Positions 40,545 through 48,580 of a DNA stretch of 64,000 bases are shown here, one piece after another. The translations under genes and the position numbers were made by a program. The notes under the pieces were generated by a model. The model had not been told where the DNA came from and did no database searches. It saw only the letters and a program-made list of their open reading frames with translations. The stretch's first letter is position 1, and every line of letters starts with the position of its first letter. This stretch comes from Algoriphagus marincola DSM 16067 (GTDB taxonomy: Bacteria > Bacteroidota > Bacteroidia > Cytophagales > Cyclobacteriaceae): NCBI RefSeq assembly GCF_000429405.1, contig NZ_AUBU01000002.1:62001-126000 (forward strand), in the 5' to 3' direction.

Positions 40545-40659
40545 AATAGGTTTTTAACAATTTGGTGGAGGCATTTTCCCTTCTATCGATAAAGGAAGCC
40601 ACTTAAAGATATTTTTAAAAATAGAAAATCTCGGATTAGAAACTCTTGTAATTTCGACC

Positions 40660-41373
40660 ATGCGTAAAATAATTTTTTCTTTAGGTAGCTGGGTATTTTT
40701 GACGGTTTCGTCATTCGGTCAAGCTGTCAGCGAGAATCTTCAAAATCTGGATAAGTACCAGGAGCAGCTTCCTTTCTTTCAGGAGCTCATCACTGGTGCG
40801 CAGTATCCGGAGCCTCCGAGGAATTATGATGGGTTTCCTTTTTTGGATACCCGTTCTTTCGAAAATGGGGGACTGACCATCAATCGGGTTTTTTATCCCG
40901 ATGTACCTTTGCTTTATGATATTCGCTATGATCAGGTGATCACTTTTCATCCCCTCTTTTCGCAGAAGCTTTTGATCAAGCCCTCCAAAATTGACGGCTT
41001 TGTCCTGTCTGACGGGAAAGAGTTTGTGCAGCTGAGCGGGAATGAAGGATATCTGTATGACAAAAATGGTTTTTATGAAGTGATTGCTTCCGGGGATTTC
41101 AGGCTTCTGTCCAAGCATTACAAACTAGATAGACGAGCAAGGGAATTGGGGGATTATATTGGCTATTACGATGAGTACGAAGATTTCTTTTTGTACAAAG
41201 CAGGAACTTTTTACCCAGTCAAGAAAAAGAAAGATGCGATCAAGGTGCTCGGAGTAGAAAAAAAGGCGATTCGCGAAAATCTTACTCGCCAAAGAATCTA
41301 TTACAATAAGGATCGAAGAAAGTATCTGACCGCTTTGCTCCAGCTCGCCAACTCACCCAGAACTGATCAATGA
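40660..41373 (+). CDS. Secreted protein of unknown function
   Basis: A 237-aa protein with a signal peptide (IFSLGSWVFLTVSSFGQA) and no family that I recognise. The body is rich in aromatic residues and begins with a helix (NLDKYQEQLPFFQELI), then GFPFLDTRSFENGGLTINRV, LLYDIRYDQVITFHPLFSQK and a basic C-terminal third (KKKKDAIKVLGVEKKAIREN). Its stop overlaps the receptor start by ATGA, so it is translationally coupled to the TonB operon. An imperfect -7 (TAATTTCG, 40649-40656) lies 3 nt before the ATG. Confidence 0.75.
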   Translation: MRKIIFSLGSWVFLTVSSFGQAVSENLQNLDKYQEQLPFFQELITGAQYPEPPRNYDGFPFLDTRSFENGGLTINRVFYPDVPLLYDIRYDQVITFHPLFSQKLLIKPSKIDGFVLSDGKEFVQLSGNEGYLYDKNGFYEVIASGDFRLLSKHYKLDRRARELGDYIGYYDEYEDFFLYKAGTFYPVKKKKDAIKVLGVEKKAIRENLTRQRIYYNKDRRKYLTALLQLANSPRTDQ

Positions 41374-44114
41374 TGAAAGCGATACGAATATCACTTATTT
41401 TAATTATTGGACTCGCTGTGACGCAGGTTTGGGCACAGACTTCGGCAAAGTTTACCGGTTTCTACGCAGGCTTGAGCTTTGAGCGATTTGCCGAAAAGAT
41501 CGAGTCCGAGAGCGATTTTCGCTTTTATTTCGACCCCATGCTGGTGGAAGGAATTACGGTCAATATTCAGGTAAATGAAACCGGGCTTTCGGATCTTTTG
41601 AGTAGCGTTTTGGAAGAAACGGATTTGGAATTTTCTATTTCTCCTGATGGAAAGGTTTTTATAACCAAAGGTGAAAAGCTCACTGTGGACTTCGCTAGAG
41701 GATATTTTGACCCGAAAGTAGATGTGGAAAGTACCTCCGGGAAGAATGCTTCTGCCATGGGTGCCTTTGCCCGAAATATGCGCTTTGAAATTGGTAAGGA
41801 AAATGAAGATCCAGCAAAGAGGACGGCCGTCTTACGAGGGAAAATCACCAATATCGACAATGGTGAACCGATGTTGGGGACAGTGATCTTCGAAAAGGTA
41901 GATTACCAGAAAGCCATTACCGACGAAAATGGAATGTACCGACTGGAGCTGCCGAAGGGTCGACATACCTTGATCGTCCAAAATCCAGGAGGCTATCAAG
42001 AGCAACGTCAAATCGAGCTCTTTGGGGATGGAGTATTGGATATGGAGGTGCAGGAGAATTTCCTTTCCCTTGACGAAGTAGTCGTGAGTTCGGGTGCTTT
42101 GAACAATATCAATAAATTGGATATGGGCGTGCAGGCTATCAGCATAGCCGATGTCCGGAAGTTACCTGCGATTCTGGGAGAGGTGGATATTTTGAGAGGT
42201 GTTTTGACCCTGCCGGGTGTGAATACCGTCGGAGAAGCCAGCGTCGGCTTCAATGTCCGCGGTGGTGCGGCCGATCAAAACTTGATACTTTACAATCAGT
42301 CCACGGTCTTCAATCCTGCACACGTTTTTGGCTTTTTCTCAGCGTTCAATCCCGATATGGTTTCAGGGGTGGAGCTTTACAAGGGCTCAGTGCCTGTCAA
42401 TTATGGAGGAAGGCTTTCTTCCGTGCTTCAGGTGGAACCCAAATTTGGGCGAACTGATAAAATCGGAGGAAGTGGAGGCATTGGGATCATGACCGGTAGA
42501 CTGAGTTTGGAAGGACCCCTTGGAGAGAATACCACCTTCATAGTGGGAGGAAGAACTACTTACTCGGATTGGGCTTTGAATCTCCTGGAGGATGAAGCAG
42601 CCTTGGAAGGATCGAATGCTTCCTTTTATGATTTGAATGCCAATCTCCGTCATACCTTCAATGACAAGAATCAACTCGAAATCACTTCCTATATCTCTCA
42701 GGATGATTTTGCTTTTGACGCGGATACGACCTATTCCTATCGCAATACCAACTTGGCTGCGACCTGGAGACACTACTTCAATGATCAACTGGAAGGTAGA
42801 TTTACAGTGGGCTACGATGGCTATGAGTTTGGCATCATCGGAGAAGACAATCCTCTGAACGCCTACGAATTCAGCTTCGATGTCAAGCAATGGCACTTAC
42901 GTGCGGATTTTGAATACAGAAAAGGAGAGGACCACTTGTATAAATTTGGGGTGCATGGTATTCAATATCAACTCAATCCCGGTACCAATCTACCTTTCGG
43001 CTCGGAGTCTATCGTGATCCCGGAGGATTTGGAAGATGAAAATGCGCGGGAGATTGCGGTGTATTTCGGAGATGAATGGACGATCAATGAGCGCTTTTCC
43101 CTGAGCTATGGTGGACGCTATATGCTCTATCAGCTTCTTGGACCTTTGACAGTCAATCAATATGTGCCTGGAGCTCCAATCACGGAGAGCAATGTGATAG
43201 GGGAGGAGACTTTCGGGTCAGGTCAGGTAGTTCAGACCTATCATGGTCCGGAGTTTAGACTATCGGGTCGATACACCTTGGATAATCAATCCTCAATCAA
43301 GGCAGGCTTTACCACCATGCGGCAAAACCTTCACCTGCTGTCCAATACCTCAGCGATTGCACCGACAGATAGCTGGAAGCTGAGTGACCGCTATCTAAAA
43401 CCTCAAACCGGAGGTCAGGCTTCTGTAGGTTATTATCGAAACATGGCGCGAAATACCTTGGAGTTTTCCGGTGAAGTCTATTATCGCTACATGAATAATC
43501 TGCTGGATTATCGGTCTGGGGCAGATTTGATTCTGAATGAAAATATTGAGCAGGATGTCCTGAATTCTATCGGTAAAGCCTATGGAGTGGAGCTTTTGAT
43601 GAAAAAGACTTCCGGCCTTTTGACAGGCTCCTTGGCCTATACCTACTCCCGTTCTTTGCTGAGGACTTCCGATGAACCAAGTATCGAAAAGATCAATAAT
43701 GGGGAATTTTACTCCAGTAATTTTGACCAACCCCATCATGTGGTCTTGGTGACAAATTATGAGCTAAGCAAACGGGTCAATGTCTCCTTGAATGGAAATT
43801 ACAGCACAGGCAGACCGGTGACTTTGCCGATTGCTAAGTTTGAATACGCCGGTTCGGAGCGAGTTTATTTCTCCGAAAGAAATGCTTACCGGATTCCTGA
43901 TTACTTTCGACTGGATGCCTCAGTCAATTTGGAGGGAAATCATAAGGTTAAGAAACTGGCACATTCTTCCTGGTCCTTGGGTGTCTATAATTTGCTAGGA
44001 AGAAGCAATCCTTACTCGGTTTATTACACAGCAGTAGAAGGGCAGCTCCAAGGCTATCAGCTTTCTATTTTCGCCCGACCTATTCCTTTTATTACCTACA
44101 ATTTCAAATTCTGA
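41370..44114 (+). CDS. TonB-dependent receptor with N-terminal STN and carboxypeptidase-like domains
   Basis: A 914-aa outer-membrane receptor. A signal peptide (ISLILIIGLAVTQVWAQ) is followed by an STN/secretin-like domain (about residues 25-105), a CarboxypepD_reg-like beta-sandwich at about 150-230 (LRGKITNIDNGEPMLGTVIF), a plug at about 235-350 (PGVNTVGEASVGFNVRGGAA) and the barrel, ending in the aromatic YNFKF. STN domains often signal to an anti-sigma factor, but no FecR or ECF sigma gene is in this window. Start is ATG 41370 (or 41373). The ligand is unknown; DUF4249 partners accompany such receptors widely in Bacteroidota. Confidence 0.93.
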   Translation: MMKAIRISLILIIGLAVTQVWAQTSAKFTGFYAGLSFERFAEKIESESDFRFYFDPMLVEGITVNIQVNETGLSDLLSSVLEETDLEFSISPDGKVFITKGEKLTVDFARGYFDPKVDVESTSGKNASAMGAFARNMRFEIGKENEDPAKRTAVLRGKITNIDNGEPMLGTVIFEKVDYQKAITDENGMYRLELPKGRHTLIVQNPGGYQEQRQIELFGDGVLDMEVQENFLSLDEVVVSSGALNNINKLDMGVQAISIADVRKLPAILGEVDILRGVLTLPGVNTVGEASVGFNVRGGAADQNLILYNQSTVFNPAHVFGFFSAFNPDMVSGVELYKGSVPVNYGGRLSSVLQVEPKFGRTDKIGGSGGIGIMTGRLSLEGPLGENTTFIVGGRTTYSDWALNLLEDEAALEGSNASFYDLNANLRHTFNDKNQLEITSYISQDDFAFDADTTYSYRNTNLAATWRHYFNDQLEGRFTVGYDGYEFGIIGEDNPLNAYEFSFDVKQWHLRADFEYRKGEDHLYKFGVHGIQYQLNPGTNLPFGSESIVIPEDLEDENAREIAVYFGDEWTINERFSLSYGGRYMLYQLLGPLTVNQYVPGAPITESNVIGEETFGSGQVVQTYHGPEFRLSGRYTLDNQSSIKAGFTTMRQNLHLLSNTSAIAPTDSWKLSDRYLKPQTGGQASVGYYRNMARNTLEFSGEVYYRYMNNLLDYRSGADLILNENIEQDVLNSIGKAYGVELLMKKTSGLLTGSLAYTYSRSLLRTSDEPSIEKINNGEFYSSNFDQPHHVVLVTNYELSKRVNVSLNGNYSTGRPVTLPIAKFEYAGSERVYFSERNAYRIPDYFRLDASVNLEGNHKVKKLAHSSWSLGVYNLLGRSNPYSVYYTAVEGQLQGYQLSIFARPIPFITYNFKF

Positions 44115-45271
44115 TGCGGTATAACTTTCTATATATTTTATTTTTCCTTGGACTGTTTTCGGCCTGTCGGGAGCCTTTCGAGCCCGAGATCGATCCGGTC
44201 GATCTGGATGTTCTCGTGGTGGAAGGATACCTGGACTCAGAGGGGATTCCCAGTGAGCTGTCTCTAAGCTTGACCTCCAATATTCAGAGTGATGGATTCA
44301 CCAATAACTTGGTCAATGGAGCAACCATTTATTTGGAAAATACCTCGGGGGCTCGTTTCTCGCTCACTGAGTTGGGAGATGGTAAGTATGAATTTGCACA
44401 TGATATTTCAGAATCGGATGTCTATCGGCTTCGGATCTTTTTGCAAAACGGAGCAAGCTATACCTCGGAGGAACTAAGACCCATTATCACCCCTGATATC
44501 ATCGATGTGGGATTTGATAAGAATGAAGATGGGGTGGAGATTTTCCTGACCACACAGGGTGATGAAAATGCCGATGACTTTCTCTGGACTTACGAGGAAA
44601 CATGGGCTTTCAGGCCTCCCTTTACATCTTTAGACAAATATGTGCCAGAGACCCAAGAGATCGTGCCTCGTACGGATGAGGAGCGAATTGACCGTTGCTA
44701 CTTGAGTCGTCCCAATTCGGATCTTTTGTTGGAAACTTCTTCCCGATTCGAGGATCAGTTTGTTTTCCGGCAGGCTATCCGACAGATCAATCAGGGAGAC
44801 GAGCGACTTTCGCTTCGCTATAGTATTTTGATTTCCCAGAAAGCAATCAGCAAGGATGATGTGGAGTTTTGGGAGATTTTGAAGGAAAATTCGGATGATT
44901 TGGGGTCTATTTTCAGCCCGCTTCCATCCATCATCGGGGGGAATATCACCATGGATCAAAATCCAGATGCGCCAGTCATCGGACAGGTCAGTTTGGGAGT
45001 GGTTAAGCAAAAACGTCTTTACATCGATATTCGGGAGGTAGCTCCGTGGCCAGCAGAAGTGGAGGAATATTTTGGATGTGTTTTGGAGCCGGATACAGTC
45101 TTGGTTGCTAACTATGACCAGTATTTTAGAACTGGAGGAAATATTCCTACCACGCCAGTCTATCTTGAAAATGGCTTCATTCCGATCGGCTACCGCTATG
45201 CGCGGGCTTCCTGTGTAGACTGTACACGCAGAGGGTCAAATGTGAAACCTGATTTTTGGGAGGACTTCTGA
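44114..45271 (+). CDS. DUF4249 outer-membrane lipoprotein
   Basis: A 385-aa DUF4249 family lipoprotein. The signal ends in a lipobox with the lipidated cysteine at C18 (LYILFFLGLFSACREPFEPE), and the acidic residues just after the Cys fit surface display in Bacteroidota. The body begins VVEGYLDSEGIPSELSLSL, a beta-sandwich, and ends with a Cys-rich stretch RYARASCVDCTRRGSNV. It shares one base with the receptor stop (TGATG) and one with the next gene, so the three are coupled. It may act as a lid or accessory protein to the receptor, by analogy with SusD-like partners; this is inference. Confidence 0.9.
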   Translation: MRYNFLYILFFLGLFSACREPFEPEIDPVDLDVLVVEGYLDSEGIPSELSLSLTSNIQSDGFTNNLVNGATIYLENTSGARFSLTELGDGKYEFAHDISESDVYRLRIFLQNGASYTSEELRPIITPDIIDVGFDKNEDGVEIFLTTQGDENADDFLWTYEETWAFRPPFTSLDKYVPETQEIVPRTDEERIDRCYLSRPNSDLLLETSSRFEDQFVFRQAIRQINQGDERLSLRYSILISQKAISKDDVEFWEILKENSDDLGSIFSPLPSIIGGNITMDQNPDAPVIGQVSLGVVKQKRLYIDIREVAPWPAEVEEYFGCVLEPDTVLVANYDQYFRTGGNIPTTPVYLENGFIPIGYRYARASCVDCTRRGSNVKPDFWEDF

Positions 45272-46890
45272 TGAATAGATTCTATCGCTTGAAATATTTC
45301 GCACCTATTTGCTGCTTGGTTTTCCTTCCGCTTTCTCTTTTTGCACAAAATGCCGTACCTGAAACAGTAGATTTTTCAGTTCCCAAGAATATTTTCTTCA
45401 CTGGGGAGAAAGTTTGGATTCAAGCTTCGGCGTATCAAAACGATAAGCCAAGTACCTCACAGGTTCTCTACGTGGAGCTCCTCAATCGGGAAAATCAATC
45501 CGTTTACTTGTCTAAATTCTTACTTGAAAAGGGGGAGCTTTTTCATTTCTTAGAAATCCCGAAGGATATTCCTTCTGACCATTATCTTTTGCGGGTGTTT
45601 ACCCGAATTAGTCCTTTGGTGGACTTGGAAAAGGGGCTCAAACAGCAGTTTGTAACCATTTTCAATCCAAAAATCCCACCAGCGATAGCGGAAGATCATC
45701 CCGGGTTTTTTGAAAATCTGCCTAAATCTGATACCGATCTCAGCCTTTCGAAGCCTCTTGCCAAAGCAGGAGAGGAGCTTAGTATTCGATCAAATGCTTT
45801 CAAAGAATCCACGAAACTTTTTGTGAAAGTTTACAATCCCTACCTGAAATATTCTGCCGGGTTGCCTTCTTCAGCCATTTATTCCGGAAAGGCTCAAGGT
45901 GAATTTTTGCCTGAGTTGTTTGGGCATATAGTAGCTGCTCAGATTGATCCGAGAACGGTCGATACGACGAAGGTTTATTTCCTTTCAGTGCATGGAAGGG
46001 AGTCTGCTTTGTACACGGATAGACCTGATGAAAAGGGGAAATTGTATTTCGATATTGGGGGATTGAAGCATTGGGATTTTATGATTGCTCAGGCAGATCA
46101 AAATGGGGAAATGCTAGACTTTGAATTCCTTAGCCCTGCTGTGAGAACTGAATTTGCGAGTGGGTTTTCTTTTCCAGAATTGAAAATCAGTCCCAATGAT
46201 CAGCCTTTCCTTCAGGATTTGTTGATCAGTAGTGGAGTACAGACATTTTACACCGAAAAGTATGAGCAAGAACCCATACCGGTCGTGACAGGCTTTGTGG
46301 CAGATCGGACTTTTCTCTTGGATGATTACACGCGATTTGAATCGGTAGAAACAGTCATTAAAGAATACGTTCCGATGGTTTCAGTTCGGACTAGGCAGGG
46401 AAAAAAGGAGTTTCGATCAGTTAATGAGTTTGGAAATACCTTCTCCGGAAATCCCCTGATGCTTGTAGATGGTATGCCGGTTTTTGACTCGGATCAGCTT
46501 GCGGCTTTTAATCCTAAGAACTTTGAAAAGCTGGAGGTTCTGTCTCGAGTCTTCTATCTCAATGATCAGCGTTACGAGGGGGTGATGAGCTTCTCTTCCT
46601 ATCAAAGTAATGTAGGAGGCTTCCCCTTACCTACCAACGCCTTCTTCAAGCAGACACCTGGCATACAAGTGCCGGTTCAATTGGAGCAAGAGACCTTCGG
46701 AGCTTCAAGCATAAATCGCGGTGATTTTAGATCCGTCCTTTTCTGGTCAAATGATCCGAAGGCTTCAAAATTGAATGGTGATGCACTAAACCTTAAAATC
46801 CCGGATTTGTCCTTGCCTTTTGAAGTGGAATTGAGGGAAAATGGGGAAGTGATCCGAAGGGCTTACTTCCGGGTTCAGTCTCCTGATTAA
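45271..46890 (+). CDS. Secreted MG2/plug-like protein of the TonB operon
   Basis: A 539-aa exported protein (signal FAPICCLVFLPLSLFAQ). ATG 45271 overlaps the DUF4249 stop (TGATG); an upstream in-frame TTG is disregarded. The N-terminal part resembles a macroglobulin-type (MG2) beta-sandwich: VPKNIFFTGEKVWIQASAYQ, DHYLLRVFTRIS. Near residues 395-435 it has LVDGMPVFDSDQLAAFNPKN and FEKLEVLSRVFYL, a pattern like the plug of TonB receptors, but no barrel follows. It ends VIRRAYFRVQSPD. Function unknown; its stop interlocks with the convergent mscS-like stop. Confidence 0.75.
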   Translation: MNRFYRLKYFAPICCLVFLPLSLFAQNAVPETVDFSVPKNIFFTGEKVWIQASAYQNDKPSTSQVLYVELLNRENQSVYLSKFLLEKGELFHFLEIPKDIPSDHYLLRVFTRISPLVDLEKGLKQQFVTIFNPKIPPAIAEDHPGFFENLPKSDTDLSLSKPLAKAGEELSIRSNAFKESTKLFVKVYNPYLKYSAGLPSSAIYSGKAQGEFLPELFGHIVAAQIDPRTVDTTKVYFLSVHGRESALYTDRPDEKGKLYFDIGGLKHWDFMIAQADQNGEMLDFEFLSPAVRTEFASGFSFPELKISPNDQPFLQDLLISSGVQTFYTEKYEQEPIPVVTGFVADRTFLLDDYTRFESVETVIKEYVPMVSVRTRQGKKEFRSVNEFGNTFSGNPLMLVDGMPVFDSDQLAAFNPKNFEKLEVLSRVFYLNDQRYEGVMSFSSYQSNVGGFPLPTNAFFKQTPGIQVPVQLEQETFGASSINRGDFRSVLFWSNDPKASKLNGDALNLKIPDLSLPFEVELRENGEVIRRAYFRVQSPD

Positions 46891-48545
46891 TCCTTTTTCT
46901 TCAATTCCTTCGATAGGAAATCGCCCAACTTCTTTTGGTAAGTAGCCTCATCCGGATTTTCGGGTACCAAGGATTTTTTCTCGGGGAAACTTTCCATGTG
47001 GAGAGTCTGAGTAGGAAATGCAAATCGAACTCCAAGCGCATTGGCTAGTTTGACGGTGCTTATCAGGATTTCATGCCGAGCCCTGAGCTCTTCCGGCCAG
47101 GTAGGAACTGTAAAGAAAATGTAGAGCATCACGTCCTGACTGTACGCCGAAAGGTTATTGAAGTAAATATGAAAATAGTCCTTCCGGGTATCAGGGTGAG
47201 CTAAAACGATTTCTCGAAGCCCTTTGACAAACTTCTCGATCAATTCCGGCGGGGTGTCGTAGGTGACAGTCAAAGTGGTGTAAAATCTTCGATAGACGCG
47301 AAGTCCATGATTATCAAGGATGGCATCAGCCATTTTCCCGTTTGGAACGTACATCACGGAATTTCGGAAGGTTCGAACCCGGGTGGATCGAAATCCTACT
47401 TCCTCAACCGTACCGTCAATTTCTCCGGATGTGATCCAATCCCCCACTTGAAAGGGCTTATCGATAAAGATCATGACAGAACCAAAGAAGTTTTTGATGG
47501 TGTCTTGGGCGGCAAGTGCAATGGCTACACCACCAATGGAAAGACCGGTCAAGAAAGGAATGATATCGAGATTAAACCCATCTTTTAGGATGAAAAGTGT
47601 ACCAATGAGGACCACAAATGCTTTGAGGGTTTTTCTCAAAAGCGGAACGAGCTGATCATCGAGCGTGGACTCTGTTTTGGTAGCTAATCGGGCAAAGTAC
47701 ATGGCCAGGACATTGACCAACTTGTAAAATATCAAGGTGATCAAAAGTGGCCTAAGCGTCCGTAGAATCACCACGAGCCATGACCAAATCTCTACCGGAA
47801 GCTGTAGCACCGGAAGTAGAAGAGATAGGATTTGAACTATCAAAAAGTAACTGACCACCTTCGCAACAGGAAGGAGGTAACTCTCTCCGAGTTTTTGAAT
47901 ATTTAGTTTTCTGAATAAGAAAACTAGGCCTTTATCAACCAAAAAGGTGAAAAAGAAATGGGCTATAAAAACAAATAAGATGATGAAAAAGAGCCCTGCT
48001 AATTGCCAGAGATAGAAGCCCAGGTATTTTTCATTTCCAATCTTAGGTAGAAGGTTGAGCAATCGATCCGTACCGTAAGGGTAGGTACTCTTGTGCATTT
48101 CTTCGATCTGACTGACCGTAAATGCTGAAAACTGCCACTGAGAGCCTACTTTTTCCAGGAATACTCCCGGAAGCTTATTGCGGTCAAAATAGTAGATTTT
48201 CTCTGCGACTATTCCTGTTGTGTCCTGATAGTCGGCGATTCTTGGGATTTGACTTGCTCGGATAATGATCCCTTGCCCCTCAAAAATCTGCTTAAGCTTG
48301 ATACTTAGACTTTCCCCTTCGTCCTTTGAAACATCCGAGAGATTTAGAGCTTTTGCAGCCTGCTCAGGAGCAAAATTGGAATCCTCCAGATTGTAGAAAA
48401 AGGTCAGTGTGGTATGATAAGGCGTACTCAGGTTGGACCTTGCAGGATCGGTGATAGCTGCCGTATTATCCCGAATCAACTGCGCCTGAATCTGTAGGGA
48501 AATAGCAAATAGAAGGGGAAAACTTATAAATATTTTGCGAAACAT
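46887..48545 (-). CDS. MscS-family mechanosensitive channel
   Basis: A 552-aa inner-membrane protein. It has a signal peptide (FISFPLLFAISLQIQAQ), a periplasmic domain of about 145 residues, then about five hydrophobic helices (LFFIILFVFIAHFFFTFLVD, VVSYFLIVQILSLLLPVL, LLITLIFYKLVNVLAMYFA). The pore-lining region is recognisable as FLTGLSIGGVAIALAAQDTI followed by KNFFGSVMIFIDKPFQVGDW, the hallmark of MscS. The C-terminal cytosolic domain has RVRTFRNSVMYVPNGKMADA. It would release solutes on hypo-osmotic shock. It follows the propeller gene by 35 nt on the same strand. Confidence 0.93.
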   Translation of the reverse strand: MFRKIFISFPLLFAISLQIQAQLIRDNTAAITDPARSNLSTPYHTTLTFFYNLEDSNFAPEQAAKALNLSDVSKDEGESLSIKLKQIFEGQGIIIRASQIPRIADYQDTTGIVAEKIYYFDRNKLPGVFLEKVGSQWQFSAFTVSQIEEMHKSTYPYGTDRLLNLLPKIGNEKYLGFYLWQLAGLFFIILFVFIAHFFFTFLVDKGLVFLFRKLNIQKLGESYLLPVAKVVSYFLIVQILSLLLPVLQLPVEIWSWLVVILRTLRPLLITLIFYKLVNVLAMYFARLATKTESTLDDQLVPLLRKTLKAFVVLIGTLFILKDGFNLDIIPFLTGLSIGGVAIALAAQDTIKNFFGSVMIFIDKPFQVGDWITSGEIDGTVEEVGFRSTRVRTFRNSVMYVPNGKMADAILDNHGLRVYRRFYTTLTVTYDTPPELIEKFVKGLREIVLAHPDTRKDYFHIYFNNLSAYSQDVMLYIFFTVPTWPEELRARHEILISTVKLANALGVRFAFPTQTLHMESFPEKKSLVPENPDEATYQKKLGDFLSKELKKKD

Positions 48546-48580
48546 AGCTCCGGTTTAGTTCTAATGTAAAATCCAATCAA

